NCBI RefSeq assembly: GCF_009724685.1
Contig: NZ_WMEF01000004.1
Location: 226,529 to 290,528, forward strand
Source of the DNA: Lysinibacillus cavernae
GTDB taxonomy: Bacteria; Bacillota; Bacilli; Bacillales_A; Planococcaceae
Length of the DNA: 64,000 bases
Direction of reading: 5' to 3'
Shown here: positions 25,006 to 35,266 of the stretch, piece by piece
Layout: each line of letters begins with the position of its first letter
How positions within the stretch are numbered: position 1 is the stretch's first letter
Notes under the pieces: model-generated
Seen by the model: the letters and a program-made list of their open reading frames with translations, nothing else
Database searches by the model: none
What the model was told of the DNA's origin: nothing
Position numbers and translations under genes: made by a program

Positions 25006-25758
25006 TTGTTAGAACTAAAAAATATCTCAAAAAGCTATAAAAATAAGAAAGTTTTAGTAGATATCAATATAACCATCGAATCAGGTGAGATCATTTCATT
25101 ATTAGGTCCAAGTGGTTGCGGTAAAACTACACTGCTCAATATTATCTTAGGGCTTGCTGGTCAAACGGCTGGTCAGCTTATCTACAACGGACAAGATATA
25201 TCGAAGAAATCTATGCAAGAAAGAGGATTTAATATAGTGTTTCAGGATTTTGCATTATTTCCTCATTTAAATGCATATGACAACATCGTTTATGGGTTGA
25301 AAAATAAAAACAAGCAAATGTCCAAAGAGGAGGTACAAGAATATATTGATTTTTTAGAGCTGACACCGCATTTGCATAAAAAGATTCATGAATTGTCAGG
25401 TGGCCAAAAACAGCGCGTCTCCATTGCTAGAACACTCGTAATGCAGCCCAAAATTCTATTATTAGATGAACCATTAAGTGCACTAGATGGTGTCATAAAG
25501 GAATCCATCAAGGAGCGTATTAAATCAATCGCCCATGAATTTAAATTGACAACCATTATTGTGACACATGATCCAGAAGAAGCGCTAACGCTATCGGATA
25601 AAGTTTTGATTATTAATGAAGGAGAAGTTGCTCAATTTGGTACACCACAAGAAATAGTAACAGCTCCAAAAAATCAATTTATTGAGGACTTCATTCTAAG
25701 GCAACTTCAGATTAAGCGACACAACATCTATCAATTGTTTGGAGAAACGTATGCTTAA
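25006..25758 (+). CDS. 2-aminoethylphosphonate ABC transporter ATPase (PhnT-like)
   Basis: ATPase of about 250 aa for the phosphonate importer. Walker [11 protein letters not shown] (about residues 33-42), signature LSGGQKQRVSIARTL (about 129-143), Walker [13 protein letters not shown] and the H-loop THDPEEAL are all present. I prefer TTG 25006 (LELKNISKSYKNKK) because AGAGAGG sits eight bases upstream; the GTG at 24997 is inside that SD. Substrate assignment comes from phnW and phnX in the same operon. Confidence 0.9.
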   Translation: MLELKNISKSYKNKKVLVDINITIESGEIISLLGPSGCGKTTLLNIILGLAGQTAGQLIYNGQDISKKSMQERGFNIVFQDFALFPHLNAYDNIVYGLKNKNKQMSKEEVQEYIDFLELTPHLHKKIHELSGGQKQRVSIARTLVMQPKILLLDEPLSALDGVIKESIKERIKSIAHEFKLTTIIVTHDPEEALTLSDKVLIINEGEVAQFGTPQEIVTAPKNQFIEDFILRQLQIKRHNIYQLFGETYA

Positions 25759-27382
25759 AACGAATAAAATGATGAAATTAATTTTTCTGCCGATTCTATT
25801 ATTTTTTCTATTCTTTTTAATTGTGCCATTACTCTATATGTTTTGGCAGTCCTTCAAAATAGGGAATGTCGTGACCATTCAAAATTATATTGATGCTTTA
25901 AATAATATAGAAATTCGTGAAGCTTTCTTCAATAGCTTTAAAGTTTCTTTTATTGCATCGGTGGTCACAACCGTTTTAGCTTTTTTATTGGCCTATGCTG
26001 TTCATTTTACAACGATGCATCGCCATACGAAAAAATTAGTACAAATAGGCATTACTTTGCCAATGCTACTGCCAACCATCACCTATGGTTTTGTATTGAT
26101 TTATACATTTGGTAATCAAGGGGTCTTAACAAAATTAGTTGGACAACCTCTTTTTTCAATCTATGGGTACAACGGTTTGGTTATAGGTTACGTTCTATAC
26201 ACATTGCCAGTCGCTTTTATTTTAATGCAAAATTCCATGCAATATATCGATAAACGATTTTTGCTTGTTTCCATGTTGATGCATGATGGTTCATCACGTC
26301 GTTTTTATCATACCGTATTCCGACCTATGTTAGGGACAATTGGTGGAGCTTTTATTTTAACGTTTATTTTAAGCTTCACAGACTTTGGGATACCTGCATC
26401 AGTAGGCGGAAATTACAGAGTGATTGCCACTGAACTTTATCAAGCTATGTTAGGCTCGATCGTGCATTTTGAGCGTGGAGCAGTAATTTCTGTGTTAATG
26501 CTAGTACCAGCCGTACTTGGTGTTGTTATGTTAACGATTTTAGAGCGTTTCAATTTTCAATATAAGCAAGTCGGGCAAAGTGATCTAGTGCAGCATCGTC
26601 TACGTGATGTGCTGTTTACTGCTTATTCGATTATGTGTGTAAGTGTCGTATTCATTATTTTTTCAACGATGTTTATCGTCCCTTTTACTAAAGGCTATCC
26701 CTATGATTTCAGCTTTACATTAGAGCATGTTCAAAATGTATTAGCGGAGAAAGATTTAACAAAGGTTTATGTTAATTCCCTCATCGTGGCGATAGTAACA
26801 GCTGTATTAGGTGTGGTCATCACATTTATGTCTGCTCTTCTCAATGCGCGGACACCACTGAGAGGAAGAAAAAGTTTAGATATTGCATCCATGATTACGA
26901 ATACAGTTCCAGGAATGGTGCTCGGTCTATCATACTTGTTTTTCTTTAATGGAAGTTCATTAAAGGGGACATTTCTCATCATTATCGCATGTAATATTGT
27001 GCACTTTTTTACAACACCTTATTTAATGGCAAAAAATTCATTGCAAAAGATGGACCCTACCTGGGAAGTGACAGCGGAGCTATTAAAGGATTCCTGGTTA
27101 AAAACAGTTGTACGCATCATTTTACCGAATATTAAAACGACTATTTATCAAATGTTTAGTTACTATTTTTTAAATGCGATGGTCACAGTCAGTGGCGTTA
27201 TTTTCCTTGTTAGCACGAAGACAATGCTAGTATCGACACGGATAAAAGAGCTTCAGCATTTCGCAAAATATACCGATATTTTTGTACTATCAATATTCAT
27301 TTTATGTACAAACCTCATTGTGAAATTAGGTTGTGATTATATGACAGCACATAAAGAAAAAGTGGAGGAGATATCAAAATGA
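25751..27382 (+). CDS. 2-aminoethylphosphonate ABC transporter permease, fused
   Basis: A 543-aa permease with two complete binding-protein-dependent permease domains in one chain (about residues 55-270 and 335-540), about 12 spans. In enterobacteria these are two proteins, PhnU and PhnV; a fused form resembles FbpB/ThiP-type iron and thiamine permeases. EAA-like loops: MLMHDGSSRRFYHTVFRPML and ELLKDSWLKTVVRIILPNI. ATG 25751 follows GGAG by six bases and overlaps the ATPase stop by eight bases. The stop overlaps the binding protein ATG as ATGA. Confidence 0.88.
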   Translation: MLKTNKMMKLIFLPILLFFLFFLIVPLLYMFWQSFKIGNVVTIQNYIDALNNIEIREAFFNSFKVSFIASVVTTVLAFLLAYAVHFTTMHRHTKKLVQIGITLPMLLPTITYGFVLIYTFGNQGVLTKLVGQPLFSIYGYNGLVIGYVLYTLPVAFILMQNSMQYIDKRFLLVSMLMHDGSSRRFYHTVFRPMLGTIGGAFILTFILSFTDFGIPASVGGNYRVIATELYQAMLGSIVHFERGAVISVLMLVPAVLGVVMLTILERFNFQYKQVGQSDLVQHRLRDVLFTAYSIMCVSVVFIIFSTMFIVPFTKGYPYDFSFTLEHVQNVLAEKDLTKVYVNSLIVAIVTAVLGVVITFMSALLNARTPLRGRKSLDIASMITNTVPGMVLGLSYLFFFNGSSLKGTFLIIIACNIVHFFTTPYLMAKNSLQKMDPTWEVTAELLKDSWLKTVVRIILPNIKTTIYQMFSYYFLNAMVTVSGVIFLVSTKTMLVSTRIKELQHFAKYTDIFVLSIFILCTNLIVKLGCDYMTAHKEKVEEISK

Positions 27383-28365
27383 AGAAATCAACATTCAAGA
27401 TGTTAGGGACAGTTAGTGCAGCAGCGATAGTTTTAGCTGCGTGTGGAGGTGCGGAAGCGGACTCTAAAGAGCAAGTAATTATTTATTCTAATGCTGACGA
27501 TGAAGCAATTGAAGTGATGGAAACTACATTAGATGACAAAGGCTATAAAGGGAAGTATTTAATCCAATCTTTTGGTACTTCTGAGTTGGGTGGAAAAATG
27601 ATGGCTGAAGGGACAGATATTGAGGCAGATGTTGTCACGATGGCTTCTTATTTTATAGAAAGCGCACAAACTTCTAAATCAATGTTTGTGGATATTTCCT
27701 CAGACTTAAAGCCTCTTGATGGAGGTGTTACGTATGCACTGCCGATTTTAGGAAATGTTGGTTCCGTCTTTATTAATACAGAGGTGTTACAACAAAAAGG
27801 ACTTCCTGTACCGAAAACGATTAAGGATTTAACAGACCCTGGCTATAAGGAATTAGTGTCATTCCCGAATATTATGGATTCCTCAACAGGCTGGCTTTTA
27901 GTACAGGCCGTTATTAAGGAATATGGTGAACAAGAAGGTCAAAAGGTTTTAGCAGATTTAATAAAAAATGCTGGACCTCACATTGAAAGCTCAGGATCTG
28001 GCCCAATCAAGAAAGTGAAGACAGGAGAAGTTGCAGCAGGCTTTGGTTTACGTATTCAAGCCATTGACGCCAAAAATGAAGGGTTGCCGATTGATTATAT
28101 TGACCCGACAGAAGGAAATTTCACTTTAACAGAATCTGTGGCTGTTGTAGATAAAGAAGGAGATGAAGCGTTAGCCAAGGAAATTGCGAAAGTGATTGCA
28201 ACAGAAGCTCGGGAAGGTCTATTAGAACAATATCCTGTAGCTTTATATCAAGGAGAACAAGTAAAAGATGAACATGTTCCAGCCTATCTAAAAAAATGGG
28301 ATACAACATTAACGGTAGATTTATTAGAAAAACATCAAGCATTCTTTAAAGAAGCACAGCGATAA
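27379..28365 (+). CDS. 2-aminoethylphosphonate ABC transporter binding lipoprotein (PhnS-like)
   Basis: Extracellular binding protein of 328 aa, anchored as a lipoprotein: lipobox VLAACGG with Cys22. The mature sequence opens VIIYSNADDEAIEVMETTL, characteristic of iron/phosphonate binding proteins of the PhnS/FbpA fold. Strong SD GGAGGAG. Third gene in the operon, followed directly by the phosphonate catabolic enzymes phnW and phnX, which gives the substrate. Confidence 0.9.
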   Translation: MKKSTFKMLGTVSAAAIVLAACGGAEADSKEQVIIYSNADDEAIEVMETTLDDKGYKGKYLIQSFGTSELGGKMMAEGTDIEADVVTMASYFIESAQTSKSMFVDISSDLKPLDGGVTYALPILGNVGSVFINTEVLQQKGLPVPKTIKDLTDPGYKELVSFPNIMDSSTGWLLVQAVIKEYGEQEGQKVLADLIKNAGPHIESSGSGPIKKVKTGEVAAGFGLRIQAIDAKNEGLPIDYIDPTEGNFTLTESVAVVDKEGDEALAKEIAKVIATEAREGLLEQYPVALYQGEQVKDEHVPAYLKKWDTTLTVDLLEKHQAFFKEAQR

Positions 28366-28378
28366 GGAGACATAGCAG

Positions 28379-29479
28379 ATGAGCAACTATAAATTATTGA
28401 CACCAGGACCATTGACAACAACTGAAACAGTAAAACAGGAAATGTTAAAAGATCGTTGCACATGGGATGACGACTATAAAAACGTTACACAAGTTATCCG
28501 CAAGCAGCTCTTGGCGTTAGGGCAAGTCGATGAGCCTGATTACACTACGGTGCTTATGCAAGGAAGTGGAAGCTTTGTAGTAGAGTCTGTACTAACAACG
28601 GCTATTGGTAAAGATGATAAAGTACTCATAATAACAAATGGTGCTTATGGTGAAAGAATTGTTGAAATGGCCAACGTGTTAAAGTTACAGCATATTGTTT
28701 ATAGTGTCCCTTATGATGAGCAGCCATCATCAGTAGAAGTTCAAACTTTACTTGAAAAAGATGCAGGTATTACACATGTGGCCGTAGTGCATTGTGAGAC
28801 GACAACTGGTATTTTAAATCCAATTAAAGAAATTGGAGAAGTTGTTCATTCCTTTGACAAAACATTTATCGTGGATGCGATGAGTAGCTTTGGCGGTGTA
28901 CCAATGGATTTATCAAGCTTGCATATTGATTTTTGCATTAGTAGCGCCAATAAATGTATTCAAGGTGTGCCAGGGTTTGGATTTGTTATTGCGAATACAA
29001 AAGCATTAGAAAAATGCAAAGGACAAGCCTGTAGTGTTGCATTAGATTTGTATAGTCAATGGGAAGTGATGAAGCAAGATGGAAAGTGGCGTTTCACTTC
29101 ACCTACTCATGTAGTGGCAGCTTTTGCGAAAGCATTGGAAGAGCTGATCGAAGAGGGAGGAATCAATGCCCGCTATAAGCGATATGCGTATAATAATCAT
29201 ATACTTCGCTCGCGCTTGTCAGCACTTGGCTTTGAAGTATATATTGCGGAAGAAATGCAATCACCAATTATTACAACATTTTTATTTCCATACAAAGCGT
29301 TTTCTTTTGAGCATTTTTATCAGGAAATGAAGAAAGCAGGTTTTGTCATCTATCCTGGTAAGCTGACAGATGTGGATACATTCCGTATTGGCAATATTGG
29401 TGATATTCATGAAGAAGATATGCTTGCTTTATGTGAAGTAATTGAAAATTATATGGTGGTGAAAAATAATGAAAATTGA
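28379..29479 (+). CDS. phnW: 2-aminoethylphosphonate-pyruvate transaminase PhnW
   Basis: PLP enzyme of 366 aa that transfers the amino group of 2-aminoethylphosphonate to pyruvate, forming phosphonoacetaldehyde and alanine. It begins LLTPGPLTTTETVK and contains the PLP lysine in SSANKCIQGVPGFGFV (about residue 193) with VDAMSSFGG before it, all typical of PhnW. The stop overlaps the phnX start by 11 bases. Cytosolic. Together with PhnX this frees phosphate-usable carbon-phosphorus compounds. Confidence 0.95.
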   Translation: MSNYKLLTPGPLTTTETVKQEMLKDRCTWDDDYKNVTQVIRKQLLALGQVDEPDYTTVLMQGSGSFVVESVLTTAIGKDDKVLIITNGAYGERIVEMANVLKLQHIVYSVPYDEQPSSVEVQTLLEKDAGITHVAVVHCETTTGILNPIKEIGEVVHSFDKTFIVDAMSSFGGVPMDLSSLHIDFCISSANKCIQGVPGFGFVIANTKALEKCKGQACSVALDLYSQWEVMKQDGKWRFTSPTHVVAAFAKALEELIEEGGINARYKRYAYNNHILRSRLSALGFEVYIAEEMQSPIITTFLFPYKAFSFEHFYQEMKKAGFVIYPGKLTDVDTFRIGNIGDIHEEDMLALCEVIENYMVVKNNEN

Positions 29480-30263
29480 AACAGTTATTTTTGATTGGGC
29501 AGGAACAGCAGTTGACTTTGGCTGCTTTGCCCCTGTAAATGTCTTTTTAACAATTTTTGAGGACGCTGGTGTAACAGTAACACTTGAAGAAGCTCGTAAA
29601 CCAATGGGGATGTTGAAAATTGATCATATTCGTACCATGCTAGAAATGCCAAGAATTAATGAAGAATGGCGACGAGTTCATGGACAAAACGTTACAGAAG
29701 AAGATGTGGATGTACTCTACAATCAGTTCGAGTCGAAGTTAATGGAATCTTTAGCAACATATACAGATCCTATTCAGCACGTAAAAGCAACGGTGCAACA
29801 ATTAAGAGAACAGGGTATTCGAATCGGTTCTACAACAGGCTATACAGATTCGATGATGGAAATAGTAACGAAGCATGCAGCTGACAAGGGCTATTCACCT
29901 GATTTTCTCGTAACACCTACACAGGTAGGTGATAAAGGACGACCATATCCATATATGATTTTTAAAAATATGGAGGCTTTAGGGTCAAAAGCAACCAAGC
30001 AAGTCGTGAAGGTTGGCGATACAACCTCCGATATACTTGAAGCGCTAAATGCGGGTGTTTGGGCTGTTGGTGTTATTATTGGAAGTTCTGAGATGGGATT
30101 ATCTGAAGAAGAATTTCATGTTTTATCCCCTGAAGAGCAACAACAAGTCATAGCAAAAACGAAACGTATTTTTGAAGAAACAGGGGCTCATTATACAATT
30201 GAAACAATGGCGGAGCTACCTGCGTTAATTGAAACAATTAATGAACGTATAACTAGAATATAA
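29469..30263 (+). CDS. phnX: Phosphonoacetaldehyde hydrolase PhnX (phosphonatase)
   Basis: HAD enzyme of 264 aa cleaving the C-P bond of phosphonoacetaldehyde to acetaldehyde and phosphate. The nucleophile Asp is in VIFDWAGTAVDFGCFAP (residues 6-22), the Schiff-base Lys in PMGMLKIDHIR (about residue 51), and later motifs in KVGDTTSDILEALNAG. Last gene of the operon; the final ORF overlaps phnW. The next terminator candidate is beyond a dispersed repeat (30446). Confidence 0.95.
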   Translation: MKIETVIFDWAGTAVDFGCFAPVNVFLTIFEDAGVTVTLEEARKPMGMLKIDHIRTMLEMPRINEEWRRVHGQNVTEEDVDVLYNQFESKLMESLATYTDPIQHVKATVQQLREQGIRIGSTTGYTDSMMEIVTKHAADKGYSPDFLVTPTQVGDKGRPYPYMIFKNMEALGSKATKQVVKVGDTTSDILEALNAGVWAVGVIIGSSEMGLSEEEFHVLSPEEQQQVIAKTKRIFEETGAHYTIETMAELPALIETINERITRI

Positions 30264-30290
30264 ACAAAACAGTCAATTGAAAGGTAGAAA

Positions 30291-30408
30291 TGGATTTCCG
30301 TTGCAGGCTACTTGCTTTCCTGTGGGCGAGCGCCGAGCCGCTTCCTCCGCTATCGCTCCGTGCAGAGGCTGCTATCCCACGGGAGTCAAGTAGCCTTCCA
30401 CTCCAACC
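30291..30408 (+). repeat. GC-rich dispersed hairpin repeat, copy 1
   Basis: A GC-rich island in AT-rich DNA, starting TGGATTTCCGTT and ending CCACTCCAACCC. GGCTACTTG (30306-30314) pairs perfectly with CAAGTAGCC (30387-30395), continued by TCCTGTGGG/CCCACGGGA, with a loop rich in GAGCCGCTTC. It matches copy 2 (30598-30731) in inverted orientation with different arm sequences. No reading frame. Confidence 0.8.
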
Positions 30409-30445
30409 CACAAAAGTGTTACCTTTTTAGCAAAGTTTTCAAACA

Positions 30446-30471
30446 AAGTGAAGGTGTTCACTACTTTTTTT
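30446..30471 (+). terminator. Probable terminator of the phn operon
   Basis: AGTGAA pairs with TTCACT around GGTG and continues into ACTTTTTTT. It is 180 bases after the phnX stop, with the dispersed repeat between. Confidence 0.55.
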
Positions 30472-30597
30472 GAAGAGGTGTTGTCACGCATCCCTTCTCC
30501 ATATTGAAAATAAGAGTTTATCCCCTCTAAGAATACAGATAATGGGCTATTTGATCGCTATACTACTATGAAAAAAAGTAAAGACACTTTGTAGAAT

Positions 30598-30731
30598 GGT
30601 TGATTGGAGTGGAGCCAGCGTCACTCCTAGGGGATTTAGCGTCACAGATGAGACCCTGGAGCGAAAGTAAGTGAGTGAAGCGGCTCATCGGACGCCCCCT
30701 GGAAAGGGCGCTGGCGGAACGGAAATCAACC
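30598..30731 (-). repeat. GC-rich dispersed hairpin repeat, copy 2 (inverted)
   Basis: Same family as copy 1 on the opposite strand: shared edges GATTTCCGTT and CTCCACTCCAA, shared core GAGCCGCTTC. The arms are GCCAGCG (30614-30620) and CGCTGGC (30709-30715), different in sequence from copy 1 but still complementary. Confidence 0.8.
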
Positions 30732-30794
30732 TCTCACCTTGCAAAGTTGCTTTTTCTGCCGTTGACATCATCTTTTTTCAACAACATGATAAAC

Positions 30795-30826
30795 CTCGGC
30801 AGATGTGGATATCTGCCGAGATTTGT
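30795..30826 (-). terminator. Hairpin terminator of def
   Basis: CTCGGCAGAT and ATCTGCCGAG form a perfect 10-base stem just after the def stop; the minus-strand T tail is short (GGTTTAT). Confidence 0.65.
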
Positions 30827-30828
30827 AT

Positions 30829-31386
30829 TTAGTCTCGCTCATATGGGATTGACTCAGGTATTTCTGCAAATGGATTTTTTTCATTGATACGGTCATAAAA
30901 CATGACGCCATTCAGATGATCTAATTCATGTTGAAATGCGATAGCTGGCAATCCTTTGAGGCGCATTTTTTTCTCTTCACCATCAATTGTTTTAAATTTT
31001 ACTGTGATGCGTGCATGACGTGGCACATACCCAGGAATATTACGATCAACAGAAAGGCAACCCTCTCCTGCTGTCAGGTAAGTATTTTCGACAGAGTGGC
31101 TTACAATCTTCGGATTAATAGCTACAAAGCTTATTTGTTCACCGGCCTCATCTTTTAAATGAAGGGCAAACATGCGCTGTAAGCTATTCACTTGATTGGC
31201 AGCTAAACCAATGCCGCTACGCAAATTATATTTTTCCGCCAGTTCAGGATCTTGGCTACTAATTAAATATTGAAGCATATCCTCAGCAAGCTTTCTTATT
31301 TCATCAGTTAAAGGGAATTTAACCTCCTCAGCTTTTGTGCGTAAAGTCGGATGACCTTCGCGGATAATATCATCCATTAAAATCAT
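30829..31386 (-). CDS. def: Peptide deformylase
   Basis: Removes the formyl group from nascent N-terminal formylmethionine; 185 aa, cytosolic metalloenzyme. All three motifs are seen: GIGLAANQ, EGCLSV (metal Cys) and HELDHLNG (HExxH with both His). The insert ISSQDPELAEKYNLRSG identifies the type 2, DefB-like form of Firmicutes. Start ATG has AAAGGAAG eight bases before. Single gene. Confidence 0.95.
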   Translation of the reverse strand: MILMDDIIREGHPTLRTKAEEVKFPLTDEIRKLAEDMLQYLISSQDPELAEKYNLRSGIGLAANQVNSLQRMFALHLKDEAGEQISFVAINPKIVSHSVENTYLTAGEGCLSVDRNIPGYVPRHARITVKFKTIDGEEKKMRLKGLPAIAFQHELDHLNGVMFYDRINEKNPFAEIPESIPYERD

Positions 31387-31679
31387 ATAGTAATCTTCCT
31401 TTCAACTTTGTAGTGCCTTATTAATAAGTATACATCACGTCTTCAATCAATCACATGAAAAAAGACCTTATTTGAATATACTCAAAAAATTTTTCTAATG
31501 CTATTAGATTTTCTAGAATGGGGTATTCTACTAGGGGAAAACCTGTTGGAAAACTTAAGAGTAGTACAGTCTAAATAAGGTGTTCTAACACAGTTTTTAA
31601 ATATCAGTAATACAGTATGAGACAGTGGTACTTGATTGTTATTCTAGAAAAAATCTTTGTTTATAGCCGTAATATATGA
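31387..31679. other. Leader region before pdhA, no gene seen
   Basis: About 290 bases between the def start and the pdhA promoter. It holds an inverted repeat TAGAAT-GGGGT-ATTCTA near 31512-31528 of unknown meaning and no credible reading frame. Confidence 0.4.
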
Positions 31680-31708
31680 TTGACCGACTGTATTTTATTC
31701 AGTATACT
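31680..31708 (+). promoter_or_regulatory. Promoter of pdhABCD
   Basis: TTGACC (31680-31685) and TATACT (31703-31708), 17 bases apart, 72 bases before the pdhA start. Confidence 0.75.
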
Positions 31709-31777
31709 GAGTTTCAAGAATAAGTTGTACTAGTTAAAAAGGTGATTTATTTTAATACAGCTGAAAGGGAGATGTGA

Positions 31778-32896
<1,119 letters not shown>

Positions 32897-32899
32897 CCT

Positions 32900-33877
32900 A
32901 TGGCACAAATGACAATGATTCAAGCAATTACAGATGCACTTCGCACAGAATTAAAGAATGATGAAAACGTTCTTGTATTCGGGGAAGATGTAGGTGTCAA
33001 CGGTGGGGTATTCCGCGCGACAGAAGGCCTACAAAAAGAATTTGGGGTTGACCGCGTTTTTGATACACCATTAGCGGAATCAGGTATTGGTGGCTTAGCA
33101 ATCGGTCTTTCTCTTCAAGGGTTCCGTCCAGTTCCTGAAATTCAATTCTTCGGTTTCGTTTTTGAAGTAATGGACTCAATCAGTGGTCAGTTAGCACGTA
33201 TGAGCTACCGTAGTGGTGGCGTATATAATGCACCTGTAACAATCCGCTCACCATTTGGTGGTGGTGTGCATACACCTGAGATGCACTCAGATAGCTTAGA
33301 AAGCTTAATGACAGCACAACCAGGATTAACAGTTGTTGTACCATCAACACCATATGATGCTAAAGGTTTACTTATTTCTTCTATTCGCAATGACAACCCA
33401 GTTATTTTCTTAGAGCACTTAAAACTTTACCGTTCATTCCGTGAAGAAGTACCTGAGGAAGCATATGAAATTCCACTAGGGAAAGCAGATGTAAAACGTG
33501 AAGGTAATGATTTAACAATTGTTGCTTACGGTTTAATGGTTCATGAAAGCTTAAAGGCTGCAGAAGAACTTGAAAAAGAAGGACATTCTGTAGAAGTAAT
33601 TGACTTACGTACAATTCAACCAATCGATGTGGAAACAATTATTGCGTCAGTTGAAAAAACAGGTCGTGCAATTGTTGTCCAAGAAGCTCAAAAACAAGCA
33701 GGTATCGCTGCAAACGTAGTAGCAGAAATTACAGAACGTGCAATTTTAAGCTTAGAAGCACCTGTTCTTCGTGTGGCTGCACCAGATACTGTGTACCCAT
33801 TCCCACAAGCTGAAGGTGTTTGGTTACCAAACTACAAAGACGTAATGGAAACAGCGAAAAAAGTTTTAACATTCTAA
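32900..33877 (+). CDS. pdhB: Pyruvate dehydrogenase E1 beta subunit
   Basis: E1 beta, 325 aa, forms the alpha2beta2 heterotetramer with PdhA. Typical N-terminus [32 protein letters not shown], and the C-terminal transketolase domain beginning near residue 200 with [13 protein letters not shown]. Three bases after pdhA. The SD GAGAAGGAG lies inside the pdhA end. No anomalies. Confidence 0.97.
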   Translation: MAQMTMIQAITDALRTELKNDENVLVFGEDVGVNGGVFRATEGLQKEFGVDRVFDTPLAESGIGGLAIGLSLQGFRPVPEIQFFGFVFEVMDSISGQLARMSYRSGGVYNAPVTIRSPFGGGVHTPEMHSDSLESLMTAQPGLTVVVPSTPYDAKGLLISSIRNDNPVIFLEHLKLYRSFREEVPEEAYEIPLGKADVKREGNDLTIVAYGLMVHESLKAAEELEKEGHSVEVIDLRTIQPIDVETIIASVEKTGRAIVVQEAQKQAGIAANVVAEITERAILSLEAPVLRVAAPDTVYPFPQAEGVWLPNYKDVMETAKKVLTF

Positions 33878-33924
33878 CAAATCTTCTAAACTTGAAGAAC
33901 AGTAAAAGGAAAGGATGGGTACAC

Positions 33925-35262
33925 ATGGCATTTGAATTCAGATTACCGGATATTGGCGAGGGTATTCACGAAGGCGAAATCGTGAAATGGTTCGTTAAAG
34001 CTGGAGATACAGTAAAAGAAGACGATATTCTTTGTGAAGTACAAAATGATAAAGCGGTTGTAGAAATCCCTTCACCAGTTGAAGGTACAGTAGAGGAAGT
34101 TTTAGTAGGAGAAGGAACAGTTGCCGTTGTTGGCGACGTCCTAATCCGTTTGGATGCACCAGGCTATGAGGACCTTAAGCTAAAAGGTGATGAACATGCT
34201 GAGGCGAAAACAGAAGCACAGGTTCAAGCAACTGCTGAATCTGGTCAGAACGTAGAGAAAGCTCCTGCTAAAGAGGAGAAGGCATCGGAAAAAGCACCAG
34301 AAAAAGCTGAGACTGTTGTTGATGAAACAAAACGTGTTATTGCTATGCCTTCTGTACGTAAGTTTGCACGTGATAATGATGTGAACATCCGTGAAGTGAA
34401 GGGTACAGGCAAAAATGGGCGTATTTTGAAAGTAGATATAGAAAACTTCCTAAAAGGTGGAGGCACTGTTGAGGCTGAAACAGCATCTGTCGAAACAACT
34501 GATGCAACAGTTCAGCAAGAAACAACTGCTCCGGCAGCACCAGTAGTCCTTGAAGGGGAATTCCCAGAGACTCGTGAGAAAATGTCTGGTATTCGAAAAG
34601 CTATTGCCAAAGCAATGGTACATTCGAAACAAACGGCTCCTCATGTTACACTGATGGATGAAGTCGATGTAACAGCTCTAGTAGCACATCGTAAAAAATT
34701 CAAAGATATCGCTGCTGAAAAAGGTGTTAAATTAACATACTTACCATATGTAGTAAAAGCGCTTATTTCAACTTTACGCGAGTTCCCAGAATTTAACCGC
34801 TCATTAGATGATGCAACACAAGAAATTATTCAAAAGCATTACTTTAATATCGGTATTGCAGCTGATACTGAAAAAGGCTTACTAGTACCAGTTATTAAGC
34901 ATGCAGATCGTAAATCTGTATTTGCAGTGTCTAATGAAATCAATGAGTTAGCGACGAAGGCTCGTGAAGGCAAGCTTGCGCCACATGAAATGAAGGGTGC
35001 TTCCATGTCGATTACGAATATTGGCTCTGCGGGAGGACAATGGTTCACACCAGTTATTAATCATCCTGAAGTTGCAATACTAGGTATTGGTCGAATTTCA
35101 GAAAAACCTGTAATAAAAAATGGTGAAATTGTAGCCGCACCTGTGTTAGCATTATCATTGAGCTTTGATCATCGTATGATCGATGGAGCCACTGCGCAAA
35201 ATGCTTTAAATCACTTAAAGCGTTTGTTAAGTGAGCCAGAATTATTATTAATGGAGGCGTAA
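33925..35262 (+). CDS. pdhC: Dihydrolipoamide acetyltransferase E2
   Basis: E2 core of 445 aa. One lipoyl domain (residues 1-80) with the lipoylated Lys43 in [10 protein letters not shown], an Ala/Glu-rich linker, a peripheral-subunit-binding domain (about 133-170; [15 protein letters not shown]) and a catalytic domain ending with the active site [11 protein letters not shown] (about 418). The frame is open upstream to 33820 but ATG 33925 has AGGAAAGGA and is the standard N-terminus ([14 protein letters not shown]). Part of pdhABCD. Confidence 0.97.
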   Translation: MAFEFRLPDIGEGIHEGEIVKWFVKAGDTVKEDDILCEVQNDKAVVEIPSPVEGTVEEVLVGEGTVAVVGDVLIRLDAPGYEDLKLKGDEHAEAKTEAQVQATAESGQNVEKAPAKEEKASEKAPEKAETVVDETKRVIAMPSVRKFARDNDVNIREVKGTGKNGRILKVDIENFLKGGGTVEAETASVETTDATVQQETTAPAAPVVLEGEFPETREKMSGIRKAIAKAMVHSKQTAPHVTLMDEVDVTALVAHRKKFKDIAAEKGVKLTYLPYVVKALISTLREFPEFNRSLDDATQEIIQKHYFNIGIAADTEKGLLVPVIKHADRKSVFAVSNEINELATKAREGKLAPHEMKGASMSITNIGSAGGQWFTPVINHPEVAILGIGRISEKPVIKNGEIVAAPVLALSLSFDHRMIDGATAQNALNHLKRLLSEPELLLMEA

Positions 35263-35266
35263 CAAA

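Noticed and set aside
30264..30790. Non-coding RNA gene in the phnX-def gap
   Set aside because: The GC-rich parts are two copies of a dispersed repeat without a promoter; nothing specific to this locus suggests a stable RNA.
34245..34644. Several antisense frames over pdhC
   Set aside because: They arise from the Ala/Glu-rich linker; the pdhC domains leave no doubt about the coding strand.
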